Positions 1-12,200 of a DNA stretch of 64,000 nt are shown here, piece after piece (the first letter of the stretch is position 1; every line of letters starts with the position of its first letter). Source of the DNA: Bursaphelenchus xylophilus (Eukaryota; Nematoda; Chromadorea; Rhabditida; Aphelenchoididae); contig CAJFCV020000001.1 in the NCBI GenBank assembly GCA_904066235.2, positions 3,348,001 to 3,412,000 on the forward strand. The letters run 5' to 3'. Made by a program: the position numbers and the translations under genes. Below the pieces are notes generated by a model. The model saw only the letters and a program-made list of their open reading frames with translations, had not been told where the DNA came from and ran no database searches.

Positions 1-2754
1 AGTTGTTCTCTGAGGTCTGTGAAGGGTAGAGGATTAATATAAAAAATTAGGAAAGGCGTATTTTACAAAGTTTTTAACAAAAATAACGATTTTTGTGGAT
101 TTTTTTGATTTTTCCCCAAAATTTTGATGATTATTGGTTATTTTTTGGATATAAAAAGTCTTATTAGCATTTTTATGGCTTTTTGAATTTATTTTCCTTT
201 TCGTTGGCCGTCAAAAAATGGTTTATTTTGGCCAAAAATAAAATTTTTTCACCATTAGTTGCTGTTTTTCGATATTTTTGACATTTTTTCAAATTTAAGT
301 GCTTGTTTTTTCTCTCCTTTCTATTCACTGGCTCTTTTTGTTGTAGCAAACCCCTATTCAGACAAAAAGACAACGTTTTTTTCAAACCATCCAGACAAAA
401 AGTTCTTCCAAACCATTCAGCCATGGCTATATCAACTCGCACTGCCCATTTTCGCTCGTTTTTAGCTTGTTTTCGAACAGATTTTCGGCTCCTAAATCAG
501 CTGGAAAATCGTGTGACTTATGTTAATTCTTTGTTATGTCGAGCTGAAAACGTGTTTCAGACAATAAAAATGGGGGTTTTTGAGGAATTTTTGAGCTGAG
601 CTGGCTATCTGAGAGTCGGAAATTTGCGAAAAGTCTATTTAAAGAGCTGTTAATTCGTTAATTAGTTGTTTTTGCGAGCTAATTTGGTCGGCGTAATCGA
701 GGTTTAGCGAAAAAATGACCTTTTTTTGAAAATTTCCAGAAAATGTGTCATCAAATGTCTGAAACTTGTAAAATACGTCTAGTGGACCACTCAATTTTTA
801 TGAACAACCCTGGATCAATCAAAATTTTATGGCTTATCGGAAATGACCGATTTTTTAGTTGAGAATGGTGTCATCATGACGGATTTTCTGGAATTTTCAT
901 AAAAATGGGACTAAAATTTTTTTACAGAGTTCGAATTGACCAAAAAATGCAGTTCTAAAAAAGGATTTTAAAAATCATCAAGGTTTTGTTACGTCATCAT
1001 GACGGATTTTCTGGAATTTTCGCAAAACCTCCAATTTTTATGATTTTTTTACTTTTCAAGTCCAAAACCTTTTGAGAAGATTTAAATAAATTTGGATCAC
1101 AATCGGAAATGAGTAATTCCCGCTACTGTTAGCCCTAATAATCATATTATACCAGATATTACTCATCCCCGCACCGAAAACTTAACTGTCCCTCGGCTGA
1201 AAACCGACTATGAATAACGCAAAAACGATAATCGGATTGGCGTCGCATCACCATTTTTCGTGTATTGTATGCCCCTTCTCCAGTCTTTTTTTTCGCTTTA
1301 TAACAACCCATTTTTTGGATGGAGCAAATGTCAAGGTAAACATTCCGAACGTCCCCGTTCCTGATAGTTTGTTTTAATTGACGTTTGCGGTTCTGAAGAC
1401 TGGAAAAGTTGAAGTTCGTAAAAAGTATCGGGAAATTAACTGTTTCCGGCGGTTAAGTAGTAATGGCTCATACTACTATATAAAAAGTAGTAATTATCGG
1501 GAAAACTTTTTATTTGGGTAGTATTTGCTCTAAAAATTCGTTTAATTTTGATGTTTTCGAAAAATCCGTCATCATGACATATTTTCTGGACATTTTTATT
1601 TTTTTATTTTGTTGGCTATAAAAGTGGAAGGAATAGTTGTAAACTTTTAAAAATTTGTTAGACGGCATGTTTGAACATTAGTGATCACTTTTGTAACAAG
1701 ACATAAGTTTCCAGGATTACTATAACATAGCGAAAATTTTATTTTTCGAGGGAGAGGTGACTTATGGTGGAACTTTCTTTTTAGAGGCTTAAAACTGTTC
1801 AATAACTTTCCAGTATGACCTGGGGCTGATAAAAAAATCATTAGGAAAGATGTTAGGTTCTTAGGGTTACTGTAACATAGCGAAAATCACAAAAAAGGCA
1901 CGAAAATTGAAGTTCTTGACAAGTTTTGGTGGCATTTCATTCGACTGTACTGCTGGTTATTTCTAAAAAGCTCTCTATAGCATTTGGGTTAATTATGTGA
2001 CATAATATGCCGTCTTGAACTACTGTAACACAAAAATAAATCAATTTATCACCAAACGTCTTCAAAAATATAAAGCTGACCAACCTAAATCAATGAAAGG
2101 CTGTCAATCGCCCCTAAAAAAACCTCTGTCCATCGCCCCAAAGACCAAAAAGCAAAACATTCCGCCTTTTGACCGGCTAATTTATCTTTATTTTAATTTT
2201 TTTGCCGCCCTCTTTAGAAACGGAGAACGCTGGAAAAGGCCTCCATTACGAAGTTCTTAACATTCCATTGTCCTAAACATAATGTATGGCACATTCGTCT
2301 GCAAGATGTCCTCGGGCCCGCTCGTCTTGAGGTCTTGTTCGAAAAGCCCGCGACATTGACCAATGAGTCAGTTTTCTTCCAAAAAGCCTTTCGAAACCCG
2401 TGTTTTAGAGCCGATTGTGGGGAATTATTGTGGGGGTTGGTGAGATGGGGGATTAATGGGTCGATAAAAATGTAGTTTACGCCCTAGGCCGGTTAGTTTT
2501 TTGGTTGATTGGGAAAATTTGACCAAAGTAACATATATTTTGTTGGTTTAGTATGGAAAATTGTTGGATAAATTACTATAATTGACATATTCCTCTTCTA
2601 TGCATCCTTGCTAACCTGGCGCAACTCGTATTTTACGTGAAATCCACATTTCAGCGTTTCCGATATTCTCCCACCACGAAAACAATGAGTGCCAAAAGTT
2701 TGGCATTCCGCCACAGAAAGTTTAATATTTTCCTCAAATCTTTTGGCGTTTTTT

Positions 2755-2900
2755 GTATCTCGCCGCGCCTCGCGCCCGAGCTCGAAAAGATAAGAGAAAT
2801 GGAAGAGAGCGCGGGAGAAATTTGTCTGATGCTCTCTTCTTTTTTCGTTCTCTCTCGCTTTCCAAAAAGCCTTTGCCGAGTTTCCTCTCGGAATTTCATT
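2755..2900. promoter_or_regulatory. GC-rich, GAGA-rich block, possible distal promoter
   Basis: A locally GC-rich block with runs of GAGAG/CTCTC and one GATA-type site (AGATAAG) interrupts AT-rich DNA about 3.3 kb upstream of the ACK start. Such base composition is typical of nematode promoters or first non-coding exons, but no start site can be seen. A similar block lies at 36.45-36.7 kb. Confidence 0.2.
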
Positions 2901-3432
2901 GAAATCCCTTCAAGTTTTTTTAAAAAAGTTTGCGACCTTGTTTCCACTGATGTCGAAGATCATATCAGCCCCATTTGCGTTTGTAAAAAACACGAATTTT
3001 AGCTGGGGGAATTCTGTGACCTGGATCTGACGGTTTTCGACTGCTGACTCATGTATAATATAAATTTTTCGCTTCGTTTCCAAGGAAATTTGGGTGGGAT
3101 TGGTTGTTTTAGGGGCTTTAAGGTTTGAGGTTGTGTGTGGTTTGTTTTAAAATTGTGTAAATCTTTTTTTGACTGTAGTATGAAGATTTACAGCGGGGAG
3201 CGGGGATTTTTTGATTGTTTCTGTTGTTTTTGATAGAATTTGATAGGAAATGAAAGGGTTTTGTTTATTGCTTTGATGTTCAGAATGCCTGAAGAGTCCT
3301 TTCGTTACGATTTTTTCAAAAATCAATTATGAATTTATATTGTTTTAGTGTCTAGAACAATATCAAATTTTTTGATCTTTTCTCGATCAAAAATGTGTTT
3401 TTTGTTATTTTTCTGATAAAATAGAGGGTTAT

Positions 3433-3628
3433 ACTAGTCGCGGAAAAAAGTCCTGGGATTTTCTCGCGCCCCCCAAATTCCGTCGCGCCCCGAAAAGTTG
3501 ATTTGTCGCGGGAATCCCGCGCGACAATAAGGCAAAATCAACAAAATTGCACTGTGCAAAAGCACTTTTCGGGTTCATGCACAGTGCAGAGTCGCAGAAA
3601 AATCCCAGGACTTTTTTCCGCGACTAGT
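3433..3628. mobile_element. Foldback element, ACTAGTCGCGG termini
   Basis: The two ends are inverted copies: ACTAGTCGCGGAAAAAAG at the left and its reverse complement at the right, continuing inward through AGTCCTGGGATTTT. The interior carries two GCACNGTGC palindromes (3551 and 3580 areas). There is no coding capacity, so it is a MITE-like non-autonomous element. It ends only six bases before the next foldback. Confidence 0.75.
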
Positions 3629-3634
3629 ATTTAT

Positions 3635-3952
3635 CAGTCTGGCCGAAAAAGAACCGGCCCCCCTCGCGCCTCGAAATCGCAACCTCGAAATTGAATGTTT
3701 TCGCGATGCATCGCAAAAGTGCGCGCGACATCGAAAGATCGCTGAATTTGTGGGAATTTTGTTGATTGCACAGTGCGAAACAGCAGAAAAAGGGCATTTG
3801 CACTGTGCAAAACCCCCATTTATCGCTGGCGATGCGTCGTTTTTGCTCTTTTCTTCGGCGACGTCCTCCAAATTTCTGCGCGGTGCAAATTGGGGTTTGG
3901 AGTGAGTGCGACGGAAGGGTCCGGGGAGGCCGGTTCTTTTTCGGCCAGACTG
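3635..3952. mobile_element. Foldback element, CAGTCTGGCCG termini
   Basis: Left end CAGTCTGGCCGAAAAAGAAC and right end GTTCTTTTTCGGCCAGACTG are perfect inverted copies, extended by a GGCCGGTTC/GAACCGGCC core. The CAGTCTG tip is shared with the two elements at 41.9 and 42.4 kb, suggesting one superfamily. The interior again contains GCACNGTGC palindromes (3768, 3799). No transposase is present. Confidence 0.75.
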
Positions 3953-4689
3953 ATAGTTTCAGTTGTTTACAAAAAGTTTTGCCTTCATTTTCACATCACA
4001 ATTGGTCATTTCGATCAATCTAATCGGATATTATTCATGTCCGAAAAGCGTGATATTTTTTTAGCAATTCGTCTTCGGAGCGTTGCAAATAGACTTGAGA
4101 CTTAGACGTATGACATTTCCCATCTCTTTTCCCTTCCATCTCCGTAAACCGGACATTAAACGAGCGAATATTGGGAAAGGGGAAGATCGAGTTTCGTATT
4201 TTTTGTGTCAACCCTTTGTGTACTCGGGTTTAGCGGGTAATTAGGGCTTGTTACAGTGTCTAAGGCCATGTCAAGTTATTTGAATAGGGTTTGGGGATTT
4301 ATTTTAGTGTTTTAGGAGCTTTTTTCCAATTTTACCTTATTTTAGGTAACAAATCTCGAATTTTTGCCAAAAAACCCTCAAAATATCTCAAAATATGTTG
4401 AGTAATTACTTCCATATGACTTCTAAGAGTGTCTAATGTTAGCCTAGACAGTAATCTCTCCACTTATTTTTTCTTTTTTCCCTCAAATTTTTCAAAATTT
4501 CCAAAAAATCCCCAATTTTTGCCGAAAATTGCATTTCCCCCAAAAAATATCGGATGTCCCGTCTCGATGGCTCTTGAGCTGTCCTCTCTGACCCATTAGC
4601 GGCCATCTAATCCCATTTCCTTTTATTTTGGGTCAACAGAAACCCCGCTTTGCCCAGTTCTTCGCGCCCCATCCAGCTGTTTTTTCTTC

Positions 4690-5284
4690 ACAAGGAAAGT
4701 ACTTTTATGGGGGCTCCTACTTTTTGACGGAACATATCTCAAAAAATCAGAAAAAATGTGCTGATCAAGGATATATAAATCTTAGCTGCCCATTTTAGGT
4801 TTTTATGGGTGAAAATGCCCAAAAACTCGCTTAATTTCCCTACAAAAGGCGCAGGCATTGGAAACGATAAAAATCGCAGTCGCTCTCTTCTTTCGGAAGA
4901 GAGCGGTGTGGCCGAGTGGCTAGTGCCGTAGTCTGGGAATCAAGAGGGAGGACGCCGCACGGGTTCGATTTCCCTTTTGGGCAGAATCAACTTTTTTTGA
5001 AGTTGAAGGTCGGAAAAATAAATTTTTGTGCCAATACTGATTTATTACATCCTAGAAACTCAATAAACATCATTTTAAGCCGAAATAAAAATTGTAAACC
5101 TGTGAAAAATTACGCGAAAAGAGGTTTATATAGGACTTTAAATCAACTTGCGATGGATTTTTCACCCCTAAAAACCTAAAATGGGCAGCTAAGATTTATA
5201 TATCCTTGATCAGCACATTTTTTCTGATTTTTTGAGATATGTCCCGTCAAAAAGTAGGAGCCCCCATAAAAGTACTTTCCTTGT
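4690..5284 (+). mobile_element. TIR element enclosing a tRNA-like gene, copy 1
   Basis: Left arm 4690-about 4813 and right arm about 5166-5284 are near-perfect inverted repeats, starting ACAAGGAAAGTACTTTTATG and reading inward through TATATAAATCTTAGCTGCCC. Between them lies a tRNA-like Pol III unit (separate entry). Tips and subterminal words match the element at 21,463-22,035, although the arms have otherwise diverged, so this is a family rather than one accidental palindrome. No protein is encoded. A run of A follows the right end. I see no clear target duplication. Confidence 0.8.
4901..4985 (+). tRNA. tRNA-like sequence inside TIR element (degenerate, Ser/Leu-like A box)
   Basis: An internal Pol III promoter is visible: A box TGGCCGAGTGG at 4909-4919 and B box GGTTCGATTTC at 4962-4972, followed by seven T at 4992-4998. 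A TTCGGAAGAGAG hairpin precedes it. The sequence TCTGGGAAT could be an anticodon loop with GGG. The acceptor and anticodon stems do not pair well, so a functional tRNA is unlikely; a tRNA-derived transcript of the element is more plausible. Confidence 0.5.
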
Positions 5285-6172
5285 CAAAAAAAAAATTTAT
5301 TTCCAAAAACAAGTGGAAGATCTCGGGAGAGCAGTAAAATTGGAGAATACGCATAGTAAAAGCCGCTCATACCCTGGGAAAGGGATTTTTTTATAACTTT
5401 TTTTTTGGGCTTCCAACTAAACCATGTGTAATATTGGGGAAATTTGGGGTTGAAAGACTTATTTTAAGGTAAAATACGATGTGTTATAACTTGGAAATTA
5501 TTTTCAGAGCATATTTGGGATTTTGGAATGGCTTCATTAGTTGATTGGTGAGATATTTTATCAAAAAACATGAGTTTTATACCTAAAAATCGCGGAAATG
5601 AAACTTTTTGGGTAAAATACGCTGTCCTGTTGCGTTGTGTGTTAATAAAAATTTATTTATGGTCTATTCTCATATTTTAAACCCCCAATTTTTTAGTTTT
5701 AGTTTGAAATTTTGATCAAAAATTTCCCTCGAGGCATACCTAAAACAAGGTCCGAAAATGAATTTTAAAGTTAAAATACGTTGCTTGTTTCTTTCTGGCA
5801 CATAGATTATGATATGCTGTTTACTGTGAAATAATAGTTTTGCGTTGTTTCCCCCAAAAAATATCCATTTCCTCTCCCATTTTTTGAGAGAAATATGAAA
5901 AAAAATGCTAATCTCCACTGACCATCCACACGTCCGCTCAGCTCTTTTTGTTTATTCTTTCCGATTTGCGGTTTTAAAACGTATACGAAACCTTCGGCTT
6001 CGTTTACTATCCAAACGCCACGAAAATAACATTTTCGGATATTATACTAGACAAGTTATAGATTTTTGCTAAAATTTGTTGTATTTTGTACAATTTTATC
6101 GTTTATTTTGCGTGAATATGATATTTTATGGCTTGTCGCGCAATTTGAGACCTTTTTTGCTACAATATGATG

Positions 6173-6182
6173 TGTATTTTAG
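6173..6182 (+). promoter_or_regulatory. Putative spliced-leader acceptor for the ACK gene
   Basis: GTGTATTTTAG ends at 6182, 41 bases before the ATG at 6224, with no upstream donor-exon evident. This is the expected arrangement of a trans-splice acceptor in a nematode. Confidence 0.45.
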
Positions 6183-6223
6183 CCGGTAGCCAGCAAAATA
6201 TCAGACCCTGTGAGACCAAGTAT

Positions 6224-9200
6224 ATGAAGACAAAAGAACCGCCGGCCGATCCTATGGACGGCCAGCCCCCATCCCTGTATCTAATCCTCAAAGAAGCCGA
6301 TCTATTACAGTGAGTTTTTGCTTGTTTTTCTGTGGTTTTGGATTTTAGGTACACTACAATATCAAAAATTCCATTTCTTTGGTGGTTCTAGTGCAGAATT
6401 GTGCTAGATCTAGTTAGAAGAGATGCTAAAAAAACGTGTGAGTGGGTGTAAAATACGCAATGTTCAGTTAATTTCGAATTTTGATATGAATTTAGGTATT
6501 TTCGGTGTATTCATAAAAAATTTTTTGCTGTTGATGGCTCAAATTTTTGTGCTGAATGCTTCTAAATTTAACAAACAGTAGGGAAGTTCTGTTTGCGATG
6601 CCGAATTTGTCTTGAAACTGAAAATTTTTACAATTTTTTTATTATCCATTTTTGAAGATTTTGGCCAAAAAATTGCCGAAACAGTTGGTTTCACTCTTGA
6701 ATTTTTATTCAGAATAATTTTTGGAAGCTGAATTTCCTTCTACTAAACTGCTGAACCATTAAAAGTCCAAAATTTCCGACATTCTTCATCACTAAAATCG
6801 TCTCCATTGACGTCAATCGCCCCGCTTTGTTTTCGGCGTGAATTCGCGTTGTAACGGAACGCCGGAAGAGGCGAAGACCATCCCCGTAGCGTCTTTATCC
6901 TTTTCGGCTCCGTTTGGCGTCATTCCCACGATTTCTGCACAGTCTTTGGCCTTTGGATACTGTAGCTGTTGCTCTAAAATAGTAGAAATTAATACTGAAA
7001 ATGAAAATTCGAAGAGGCAAACGGCTTCGAGGGCTTGGCAGAGCACTTAGAAGGTTTGTTAGAGGAGAATTTTTTGAGTTGGGATGGGTTTTTGATATGA
7101 TTTGTTATCAAATTTGCCATGGATAATATAACAAAAATGGTTGAAACGAGACGGTTTGGGATGAAATTGGTTTCTCAATGCAGCGTTTTGATTGAAAATG
7201 TCATTTTGATACCTTTCGCCGCTTGAAACAGAATGCCAAAAATGGCGGGAATTTGAATTTTTCGAATATTTTTGCCCCAAAATTTGGGCCAATAGGTCCT
7301 AGAAGGACATATTAGGACCACATGGATGATTTCTAAGTGGTTTTAGTGCGCCTACGGCTGAATACTGACAAAAGTCTAGGGCGCAGCCTGCCAATAAAAA
7401 AAATCTCATTTTCTTGGGATTTTGAATAAATTTCGCGCTGATTTGACAATTTCCAGATACCATGACAAACTCCGCACCGTGCTCAAGCTGCGCCACGCCG
7501 GCGACCTCCTCTACACCGAGGAAAAGGACCTGGCCGAGGTCGGCATGTCGCGCCCCGAACAGAAGCGCCTCCGCCGCGAACAAAACCGCCTCATCAACAA
7601 CCCCCAGTCCTCCTCGTTGTACGTGAAGCTCCGCAAAGTGTTTGGGAAGTCGGATACCCGGCATTCCGAGGCCACACCCACCACCAGCAGCTACCTAGAC
7701 CAAGACGAACAACATGTCATACCACCTGAAGCTGTCGAGCTATGCCGAGAACTGGGAAGAGGAGAGTTTGGAATCTGCTATCAGGGCACTTGGAATCTAC
7801 CAGATGGAAATTCAGTGCAGGTAAGAGGCTGGAATTTGAGCAAATGAGATTTTTGAAAATTTTCGTATAAAATGTCACCTGTGAAAAAATGTTTAGAATG
7901 GAAAATTAAAAGGTTTTATTTTGGTTATGAAGTACAGGGAATAGTTTTTATTGAAACGAATTGCCTCGATCGTATTTTACCTTTGATTTTTTTATCGTAT
8001 AAAATGTCACCTTTGCGAAATTGAACTAGATAGATAAAAAAAAGTTGAAATTTTGGAGCTTTGAGGGACGAATTTCATTTGTTTTGCACAATTCTCGTTT
8101 TTAATTTTTGAAAATTGCACAATTTTTTTGAAATTTCCCAAAAATGTGTCATCGTGACACCTTTACTTTATGAGTTGTCGGGATTTTTTGTGATAAAGTA
8201 GGGTTTGCAGGTCTGGAAAATAGAGAGGAAAATTTTTTTAATCGATTTACTAGTCGAAATCCGCTTTTTTGATCAAATCTGCAAAAAAATCTGTCATGAT
8301 GACTTGTTTTATTTCTGAGATATTGTAGGTTTTTTGCTTATAAATTGGTTTTATAGCGTTTGGAGGTCCCATAAAAAATTTTTTAACCTTGTTAAAACAG
8401 TAGCTATTTCGTATTTTACATCAAATTATTTTCGAATTTCACATTTCCATTTTGTTCAGGTAGCGATAAAACGCGTCCTCCCCGACAAACTCAAAGCCAA
8501 CCCCACCTGTTTCATCCAAGAAGCGGCCGTGATGTCGAAGATGAAGCACGAGAACCTGGTCCGAATGTACGGCATCGTCCTCGACACCAAGGCGGTCATG
8601 CTGATCTCGGAGCTCGCCCCGTACGGCTCCCTTCTCGAATGCCTCCGAAAACCGGCCTGGGAACACCCATTCGCGGTTGATCGCCTCTGCGACTTTGCCC
8701 TCCAAATCGCCCGAGGCATGGAATTTTTGATCGCCAAAAAAGTTATCCATCGCGATTTGGCCGCCCGAAATGTCCTGGTCCACACACCCACTCAAGTAAA
8801 AGTCTCCGACTTTGGACTTAGCAGAAGCTTGGGCATCACCGAAGACTACTATCGATCCGAATTCCAACCAACCATGAAACTACCCATCGCCTGGTGCCCC
8901 CCGGAAGCCATAAACTTGCTGAAATTCACCCCCGCCAGTGATGTGTACGCTTTCGGAGTGACCCTGTGGGAAATGTTCTCGTATGGAAGAGTCCCGTGGA
9001 AGGGATTTTCGGGCAGTCAGGTGGGATTTTTGAGATTTTTTGGGGAAAAATTTATATTATCCATGAAAATATTTTGGTCGGAATGGGTGAATTGGAGATT
9101 GAGATAAGTGGGAAATACGTTGATGAGAATTGTGGGTTAGTCTGAGGATGTTTTAGATAGAAAATTTGCGATTTTTGGGCAAAAATTATATTATCCATAA

Positions 9201-12200
9201 AAATTTTGATCTCAGAATCGACGAATTTGATGTTAATTGCTGTTTTGGAGATCTTATAATGAATTTTTAGCAAGAATGTTGTCTTTTGGCAGATCAGTTT
9301 TTGGGGGTTTGGACAATTTTTTTGAAAAAAAAATTATATTATCCATGAAAATATTTTGGTCGGAATGGGTGATTTGGAGATTGGGATAAGTGGAAAATAC
9401 GTTATTGAGAGTTGTGGGTTACTCTGACTTTGTTTTAGATAGAAAATTTGCGATTTTTGGGCAAAAGTTATATTATCCATGAAAATTTTTGGTCCAAATG
9501 AGCGGTTTATTGCCTGAAATACATGGTAATTGTTTAGTAATGTCTTAAAGAGGATGTGTTCTTTGATTTGGAATATGTTTTGAAAAGATTTGTGCCAGTT
9601 TTTATATTATCCATAATAATTCTTTTTTTATTTTTTCGGCTAAGACTTGATGATAATTGTTTTAAAATACGTCGAACGTCCCACGGAAATAATTTCGATG
9701 CATTTTGATTTGATTTGTAAATGAGATTTAATAATTTTTTTCAATTTTCAGATATTACACACCATCGATACGCAACGAAAGACCCTGGATTGCCCCGAAT
9801 TTTGCCCATCCGAGTTCTATCAGCTGATGAAGCGCTGCTGGTCCCACGATCCCACCTCCCGCCCCACTTTCGAGCAGATTGTCAGCGAAATCCCCGACCT
9901 GATGCCTCAACTCCTGGTCTCGGTGACCGAGTGCCACAACGACGAGCCCACTCAGCTCCAATTCGACAAAGGAGAGATCATAATTCTGCTGGACAAGTGC
10001 CCCGAGCCCGCCGGCCAGAGCTTCTGGCACGGCGCCACCCGCCGAGGCAACTGCGGCCTCTTCAAACCCGCCGAAACGGTCGCCTATCTGGGCGCCGAGA
10101 ACCCCACCAACCCCCCGAAAACCTTCATCGGAACCCCACTCCCATTGTATCAGAATACGGCCAAAAAACCGGAGCGTTTGTCCATAATTGGAAGGAAAAA
10201 TTCGCAAAAATCCCTGGACAAGGAGAAGAAAAAATTGCTGATCAGCGAACCGCAAGGCGATTTAAGGCACACTTGCCACATTGGAATTGATGGATCCGTC
10301 TTCGGATTGGTTCATGTAAGTTTGGAGGGGTTTGGAGGAGTTTGAATGGGAATTTGGAGGGGATCTTTGTAGGTTGGGGAGGTTTGCACTGTGCGGAGGG
10401 AACGTTTTTTGAATGAATTTCACTTTTGCACTGTGCGGAAAGGAACATTTGAAGAATTTGCAGAGTGCGGTAAGGAAGTTTTAGGGGTCTGCACTGTGCG
10501 GAGGGAAAATTTCAGCTGTTTGCACGGCGCGAAGGAAAGATTTTAGGAATTTGCACGGTGCGAAGAGAAAATTTTGGATTTGCACAGTGCGGAGGGAAAA
10601 TTTATGAGTCTGCACAGTGCGGAAGGAACGTTTTTTGAATGAATTTCAATTTTGCACTGTGCGGAGAGGAAATTTTAGGGTTTGCGCAGTGCGGAGGGAA
10701 GATTCGTGAATCTGCACGGTGCGGAGAGGAAATTTCAGGAATTGCACAGTGCGGGGAGGAAAATTTAGGATTCGCACAGTGCGAAGAGGACATTTCTGGG
10801 ACTTGCACGGTGCGCAGAAAAATTTTCAGCGATTTGCACTGTGCGAAGAGAAGATTTTTGAGTCTGCACGGTGCGAAGAGGAAATTTTAGGGGTTTGCAC
10901 GGTGCAGTGTAAAATTTTCGAGATTTACACGGTGCGGAGTGAAGGCTTTCTGAACGAATTGCATTTTTGCACAGTGCGAAGGGAAGTTTTTTTTTGGATT
11001 TTTCACGGTGCGAACGAAAGTCGAGAAGATTTGCACAGTGCAAAATCAGCGACAAAATTTCTCTAGCGAAAGAAAACGAAAAGATCGCAACAATTGCGCA
11101 GTGCGTCCGATTTGAAACGTTGCACTGTGCAAAAAAAATGTTTTGCACGGTGCGGTGAAAAAAAATTGTTCAAGATTCGATTTATGATATTTTTTTCGAA
11201 CAAAATTAATTATTGCAGGGAACCCAGGGCGGGGTTACCATTTCCGTGATATCTTGCGAGTATTTCTGCTCGTGGCAGGCATTGTTAGCTGGCGCTTCGT
11301 CGCCTTTATTCAAGAGATCCATATTTCCGGGATTGTGGTTGGGCTGAAATAAAAATTATGAGAATTAGGTGGTAATGGCACAACTTACGCCATGCAAGGT
11401 CAAAATTCGACACTTTCCACCGCAGGAGTGGGCACTGGAATAGTTGATATTATTCATGAAAAAATAGAGATATTTACGTTTTGTAAAAGATTTATAGGAT
11501 CTAAAAATTGTGGAATTCGCCTTATTTGAATTGTTAGCGAACCTAGGATATCTTTTTCATGATTTCTGGGGCTTTTCCAACACTTGAAACGGAATGCCAC
11601 AAAATAGCGGGAAATCAGAAATTCAAATTTTTGACGGTTTTTATGGGCAATAAAGACGTTGTTTAGCTTAATTAAGGGTCAATTAGCATTCAGCTTTGTG
11701 TTTTACATAATTTTATATCCTTGAAACAGAATGCCAAAAATTGGCGGGAAATTGGAAGTTTGATTTTATGAAGGGGAATGGAGAAAACTGTGAAGATTTG
11801 AGTTGATAATACCGTCAGGCTAGTTCGTAATTAATTTTAAAGCATTTTGTAATGGGTTTCGGTCCTTGAAACGGAATGCCAAAAATGGCGGGAAATTCAA
11901 AATTTAAATTTTAGCTCCGGAATAACGAAAGATACAAAAGGTAGAGTATTCTGAAAGGATTTTACGGCGTTTTGAACTGATATAAACTGCTTACATAACT
12001 GTGTACGGTTCGATTCCGTTCCATTCAAATTGACCGCCTTTTAAATGATACGTCCCATTAACAGTGGCGTATCCCTCGTCCAAAAGGTCGGATCTCCCAT
12101 CGCCGTCATCTTCTCGGAGAAAAATTTTCTGAAATAAAATTGGAGTATCCTTAAAATCAAAACGTTTTGTGTAAAATTTAATATTTTATACGGGCTACAA

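Larger units (their letters stand above)
1..6172. other. Gene-free region upstream of the ACK kinase gene
   Basis: I see no coding exon with family similarity and flanking splice sites here. The stretch is AT-rich with three foldback elements (listed separately) and dispersed copies of short motifs: GTCATCATGAC followed by ATTTTCTGGAATTTT near 870, 993 and 1568, and CGTATTTTAC or its complement near 57, 771, 2629, 5469 and 5594. The open frames present are short, AT-rich and mutually overlapping, so I treat them as chance. Confidence 0.55.

Noticed and set aside
4901..4985. Functional tRNA gene
   Set aside because: A and B boxes and a terminator are present, but acceptor and anticodon stems do not pair well, and it lies inside a repeated TIR element; kept as tRNA-like only.
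10384..11160. Regularly spaced short palindromic repeats resembling a CRISPR array
   Set aside because: The intervals are not unique spacers but degenerate copies of the same unit, the genome is a nematode, and no cas-like genes exist; it is a minisatellite.
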